Both the position numbers and the translations under genes were made by a program. The notes under the pieces are model-generated. The model did not search any database and had not been told where the DNA came from. It saw only the letters and a list, made by a program, of their open reading frames with translations. From Blautia glucerasea (GTDB lineage Bacteria > Bacillota > Clostridia > Lachnospirales > Lachnospiraceae), in NCBI RefSeq assembly GCF_020537505.1, contig NZ_JAJBMO010000009.1:62001-126000 (forward strand): 64,000 nt of DNA, in the 5' to 3' direction. This document shows positions 60,771-64,000 of the stretch, one piece after another (positions within the stretch are counted from its first letter, which is position 1; each line of letters begins with the position of its first letter).

Positions 60771-62054
60771 ATGAAGAAAATCGTGAAGAACACAACCGTA
60801 GCAGCGCTGGCTGGTGTAATGGCAATTGGAATGCTTTCCGGCTGCGGAAGTAAGACTATAGATGGAGAGAAGACTGTAGCAACTGTAGATGGTACAGACA
60901 TTCCTATGGGCGTGGTAAGCCTGTATGCCCGTGAGTCACAGGCCCAGACCGTCGCTATGTACAAGAGTTTCATGGGAAGTGCTGGAAATATCTGGAGCCA
61001 GGTGGTAGATGAAGATGCCGGTACCACATATGGTGAGCAGGCTGTAGGACAGTTCCTGGAGCAGGTTGAACTGATGTACATCATGAAGGAGAAGGCAGCA
61101 GATTATGGTGTTGAGGTTACTTCTGATGATGAGACTGCCATTGCAGATGCAGCAGCACAGTTTATGCAGGATAATGACGAGGATACCCTGAAGGAGCTGG
61201 CAGTTTCTGAAGACCAGGTGAAGACACTTCTGGAGCTTGAGACCTACCGCCAGAGAATTTACGATCCGATCCGCAATGAGGCAGAGGTTGACATAACTGA
61301 TGAGGAGGCGCAGCAGTCTTCTTTCAGTTATGTGAGCATTTCTATCAGCGGGGATGATCTTTCCGATGACGACATTGCTACCCGCAAGGAGCAGGCACAG
61401 GAGATCCTGGATAAGATGAAAGAAGATCCGGCTGCAGACATGGGCGAGACAGCCAAGGCGGTAGATGATACCTACAGCGGACTGACTGGAACTATTTTCA
61501 CAAACGACAGCGATGATGAGGATATTTCCAATTCCTATGATGATGCGGTTGTAGAGGCTCTTAGAACTCTGAAAGACGGCGAGGTTTATGGTGAGCTGGT
61601 TGAGACTGACACAAACGTATATGTTCTCCGCATGGATAAGGTAAACGATGAGGATGCAACTGCTTCCAAGAAAGAGTCCCTTGAGAATACCAAGCGCAGC
61701 ACCTACTATTCCGAGGCCACCCAGAAGTGGCTGGATGATGCAGAGATTACTGTAAATGATAAAGTTCTTTCTACTTTGACAATTACAGATGAGCACAGCT
61801 TTACTATTAAGGATACTTCCACAGATACAGCAGCAGATACCAGCACAGATACTGAGGCTGCTGACACAAGTGAAGATTCAGAAGCCGCAGCTTCCGAGGA
61901 TGCTGAGGCAGCAGATGCAAGTGAAGAAACTGATACAGCGGAATCAGATACAGAGGATACCACTGAGGAAGACAGCGCAGAAGATACTGCTTCTGGTGAG
62001 TCTGACAGCACGGACGAGGCAACTTCCGAGGAAGAGACAACCGAGAATAACTAA
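60771..62054 (+). CDS. PrsA/SurA-like foldase lipoprotein, possible parvulin
   Basis: 427 residues from the ATG at 60771; TTG at 60759 is in frame but less likely. A lipoprotein signal ends LSGC. The N-terminal helical region contains VATVDGTDIPMGVVSLYARE, typical of SurA/PrsA-like chaperones. The central part (about 170-300) resembles a degraded parvulin isomerase domain (YVSISISGDDLS, VVEALRTLKDGEVYGELVETDTNVYVLRM). The tail is Ser/Thr/Glu/Asp/Ala low complexity. It should assist folding of exported proteins. Isomerase activity is uncertain. Terminator at 62094. Confidence 0.83.
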   Translation: MKKIVKNTTVAALAGVMAIGMLSGCGSKTIDGEKTVATVDGTDIPMGVVSLYARESQAQTVAMYKSFMGSAGNIWSQVVDEDAGTTYGEQAVGQFLEQVELMYIMKEKAADYGVEVTSDDETAIADAAAQFMQDNDEDTLKELAVSEDQVKTLLELETYRQRIYDPIRNEAEVDITDEEAQQSSFSYVSISISGDDLSDDDIATRKEQAQEILDKMKEDPAADMGETAKAVDDTYSGLTGTIFTNDSDDEDISNSYDDAVVEALRTLKDGEVYGELVETDTNVYVLRMDKVNDEDATASKKESLENTKRSTYYSEATQKWLDDAEITVNDKVLSTLTITDEHSFTIKDTSTDTAADTSTDTEAADTSEDSEAAASEDAEAADASEETDTAESDTEDTTEEDSAEDTASGESDSTDEATSEEETTENN

Positions 62055-62093
62055 GTTATTTACGGAATGAGAATTTAATAAGGAAATTTATAT

Positions 62094-62128
62094 AAAAGGC
62101 CTGCCTGGTGAATTCAGGCAGGCCTTTT
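62094..62128 (+). terminator. Terminator after the foldase gene
   Basis: A perfect 14-bp stem: 62094-62107 pairs with 62115-62128, ending in TTTT. Confidence 0.93.
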
Positions 62129-62160
62129 ATAAAGAGGAAAACGTAACTGTGAACCACGTT

Positions 62161-62237
62161 CATAAAAAACATCTCGCGGAATAGCTATCTGGAAACTTTA
62201 ATTGGCGAGGAAGTTTACATAAAAAATATCTAGCGGA
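62161..62237 (+). repeat. 20-bp direct repeat upstream of the phosphoesterase gene
   Basis: CATAAAAAACATCTCGCGGA (62161-62180) and a copy with two changes (62218-62237) are 57 bp apart. The second ends 21 bases before the start codon. Possible regulator site or duplicated leader. Confidence 0.5.
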
Positions 62238-62258
62238 GAAAAAAGGAGGAGAGAGCTT

Positions 62259-63167
62259 ATGCGAAAGAGAACTCTGATTGCAGGAATGCTTCTTGGAATG
62301 GTTTTGTGTGCCACTACCGTAAGTGCCGAAACCGTTTTTGACGAAAAAGAGATTGAGATTCCGGGACTTCAGAAGGAATATACCATTGCCGTGGTAAATG
62401 ACCAGCATATTATTGTGGAAGATGGAGATTATGCAAAAGAAAAAGAAGAGGAAGTGGACAGCCGTTACGGGCTCTTTTGCAATGAAGAGGGAGTCCACTC
62501 TTCTGATGCCTGGCAGGGAATTGTGGAGGACGTAAATAATCTGCAGCCGGATGGTGTAGTCCTGGATGGAGATATGATCGACTTCTTTTCCCAGGCGAAT
62601 CTGGACTGTCTCATGGGGGGACTGAAGGAGATTGAGGCACCTGCCATGTATCTTCGTGCGGATCACGATCTGGCGTCCTGGTACAGTGATAATCTCACCT
62701 CCAAGGAAATCAACAAAAAGGAAAAAGCTGCCTGGGAAATGGACAGCGTGATGGTACAGGATTACGATGAATTTCTGGTGGTGGGAATCAATAACAATAC
62801 CAATCAGATTTCCAAGAAGGGCTTAAAGAAAATAAAAGAGGTGTGGCAGCAGGGCAAGCCTGTCATTCTTGCCATGCATGTGCCGCTGCAGTCCCAGCTC
62901 AGTGATGATCTGGACAAAGCATCCAAAGAGGTCTGGCAGGACAGAGCGCTGATCTGGGGAAATAAGGATTGTTATTATGAGCCGAATGAGAGAACACAGG
63001 AATTTCTGGACATGGTTTTCGCGGAGGATAGCCCGGTGGTGGCTGTGATCGGGGCGCATCTGCATTTCGCGCATGAGGATCAGTTAAATGACAAGATCGT
63101 GCAGTATGTGTTTGATGCCAGTTATAAAGGAACTGTTGGTGTAATTAAGGTGAATGCGGCAGAATAA
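62259..63167 (+). CDS. Exported metallophosphoesterase-like protein
   Basis: 302 residues with a signal peptide (1-23, TTVSAET). The calcineurin-type metal motifs are visible: D-x-H in VNDQHI, GDxxD in LDGDMIDF, a third motif RADHDL where Asn of GNH(D/E) is replaced by Asp, His of AMHVPL, and the closing GAHLHF. GGAGGAGAGAG is just upstream of the start. No anchor is seen. The substrate (nucleotide, phosphoester, or lipid-linked phosphate) is unknown. Substitution of the Asn may change catalysis. Confidence 0.8.
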   Translation: MRKRTLIAGMLLGMVLCATTVSAETVFDEKEIEIPGLQKEYTIAVVNDQHIIVEDGDYAKEKEEEVDSRYGLFCNEEGVHSSDAWQGIVEDVNNLQPDGVVLDGDMIDFFSQANLDCLMGGLKEIEAPAMYLRADHDLASWYSDNLTSKEINKKEKAAWEMDSVMVQDYDEFLVVGINNNTNQISKKGLKKIKEVWQQGKPVILAMHVPLQSQLSDDLDKASKEVWQDRALIWGNKDCYYEPNERTQEFLDMVFAEDSPVVAVIGAHLHFAHEDQLNDKIVQYVFDASYKGTVGVIKVNAAE

Positions 63168-63313
63168 TAGAAAATGAAAGAAATCTTTGGTACATTTCAA
63201 AGAGGTAATCATTGTTCCCTAAAACACTTTGCAAAATACTACCTGTGGATAGTAAAAAGAAGTGACCGGACAGATGTGCGATACTGGGGAAATCACTATA
63301 AAGGAAGAATAGC

Positions 63314-64000
63314 ATGAAAAAGATACTTCTCATTGCAACAGGAGGCACCATCGCCTCTAAATATACGGCAGAGGGCCTGGCACCGCAGATTTCCGCAGAA
63401 GAGCTGCTGGAATACATCCCGGAGGCAAGGGGATTCTGTACCATTGATACGGTACAGCCTTTTGCACTGGACAGCACAAATGTGTGCGCAGGCCACTGGC
63501 TGAAGCTTGCCAGACTGATCGAATCTAAATATGAATTTTACGACGGATTTGTGCTTTGCCACGGAACCGATACCATGGCGTATACAGCTGCGGCTTTGTC
63601 CTATCTGATCCAGAATAACCGCAGACCGATTGTGATTACAGGGGCGCAGAAGCCCATTGATCTGGCAATCACAGACGCCCGTTCCAACCTGCTGGATAGT
63701 CTGCGTTTCGCGTCGCATGACCGGTCACATGGGATTTCTATTGTGTTTGGCGGAAAGGTGATTGCAGGAACCAGGGCGAAGAAGGAGTTTTCCAAAAGCT
63801 ACAATGCTTTTTCCAGCATTAATTACCCGGATATTGCGTCCATTCATGATAATAAGATTATTTTTTATATTGATGACAAGGACCAGTCTACCAAGCCGCT
63901 TGTGTTTTATCATGAGATGAACCAGAAGATTTTTCTGCTGAAGCTGATCCCTGGAATTGACGGGAAAGTGCTGGACGCCCTTTTCCCGGCTTATGACGGA
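63314..64000 (+). CDS. L-asparaginase, 3' end outside window
   Basis: 229 codons are visible from the ATG at 63314 (AAGGAAGAATAGC upstream), open to the right edge. The first catalytic Thr is in ATGGTIAS at 8-15, and the second catalytic motif is CHGTDTMAYTA near 83-93; ITGAQKPIDLAITDARSN is also characteristic. It hydrolyses asparagine to aspartate and ammonia. No signal peptide, so the cytoplasmic type I (AnsA) enzyme is most likely. Confidence 0.93.
   Translation, partial: MKKILLIATGGTIASKYTAEGLAPQISAEELLEYIPEARGFCTIDTVQPFALDSTNVCAGHWLKLARLIESKYEFYDGFVLCHGTDTMAYTAAALSYLIQNNRRPIVITGAQKPIDLAITDARSNLLDSLRFASHDRSHGISIVFGGKVIAGTRAKKEFSKSYNAFSSINYPDIASIHDNKIIFYIDDKDQSTKPLVFYHEMNQKIFLLKLIPGIDGKVLDALFPAYDG

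Overview
The window looks like chromosome of an anaerobic gut Firmicute of the family Lachnospiraceae (Blautia-like; the genus is inference, no marker gene was aligned). The signs are moderate GC, strong AGGAGG ribosome sites, LytTR/GHKL two-component systems, LplB/YtcP-type sugar ABC importers with a lipoprotein binding protein, domain-permuted GH3 enzymes, and lipoprotein foldases.

Layout. 1-2.6 kb: the end of an EAL phosphodiesterase gene, an MNT/HepT-type pair, and a decayed corrinoid-activator gene fused to the tail of a sugar-permease gene. 2.7-20.9 kb: a glycan-degradation block with a membrane esterase, GH2, two-component system 1, a secreted SGNH esterase, a GH3 with a small membrane partner, a secreted repeat protein, two-component system 2 and a second GH3. 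20.9-27.3 kb: a LacI-controlled fructoside operon (regulator, two permeases, binding lipoprotein, GH32). 27.4-36.5 kb: a glycosidase remnant with an intact promoter, an AraC regulator, a second secreted repeat protein, a large secreted GH78, a RelA/SpoT-domain protein and a secreted alpha/beta hydrolase. 36.5-37.7 kb: a DUF2798 gene with an in-frame amber codon and two tRNAs. 37.8-44.8 kb: GH43, a GPH sugar symporter, two-component system 3 and an intracellular GH78-like enzyme. 44.9-64 kb: mostly housekeeping and envelope genes (two NodB proteins, trigger-factor lipoprotein, nagA, glgB, two COG0523 GTPases behind a structured leader, pth, mfd, parvulin-type lipoprotein, phosphoesterase) and the start of an asparaginase gene.

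Main discovery. Eight promoters in the first 38 kb share one architecture: two 9-bp direct repeats (roughly CAnTTTrCG, or nnnTTTGCC in a variant) exactly 21 bp apart, then 29-31 bp, then an extended -10 (TGnTAnnnT) with no good -35. They precede the esterase (twice), GH2, SGNH esterase, GH3, GH78 and GH43 genes and a decayed glycosidase. Two 9-bp repeats with 21-bp periodicity are the usual LytTR binding layout, and the window has three LytTR/GHKL systems. I infer a LytTR-controlled glycan regulon in which exported enzymes (esterases, GH3, GH78) trim an acylated, rhamnose-containing glycan, the GPH symporter imports products, and cytoplasmic GH2, GH43 and the GH78-like enzyme finish them.

Other notable items are a new family of secreted tandem-repeat proteins, a COG0523 GTPase fused to a YcgQ-like C-terminal domain, a roughly 185-nt structured RNA upstream of the His-rich COG0523 gene, and a three-copy palindromic repeat family.
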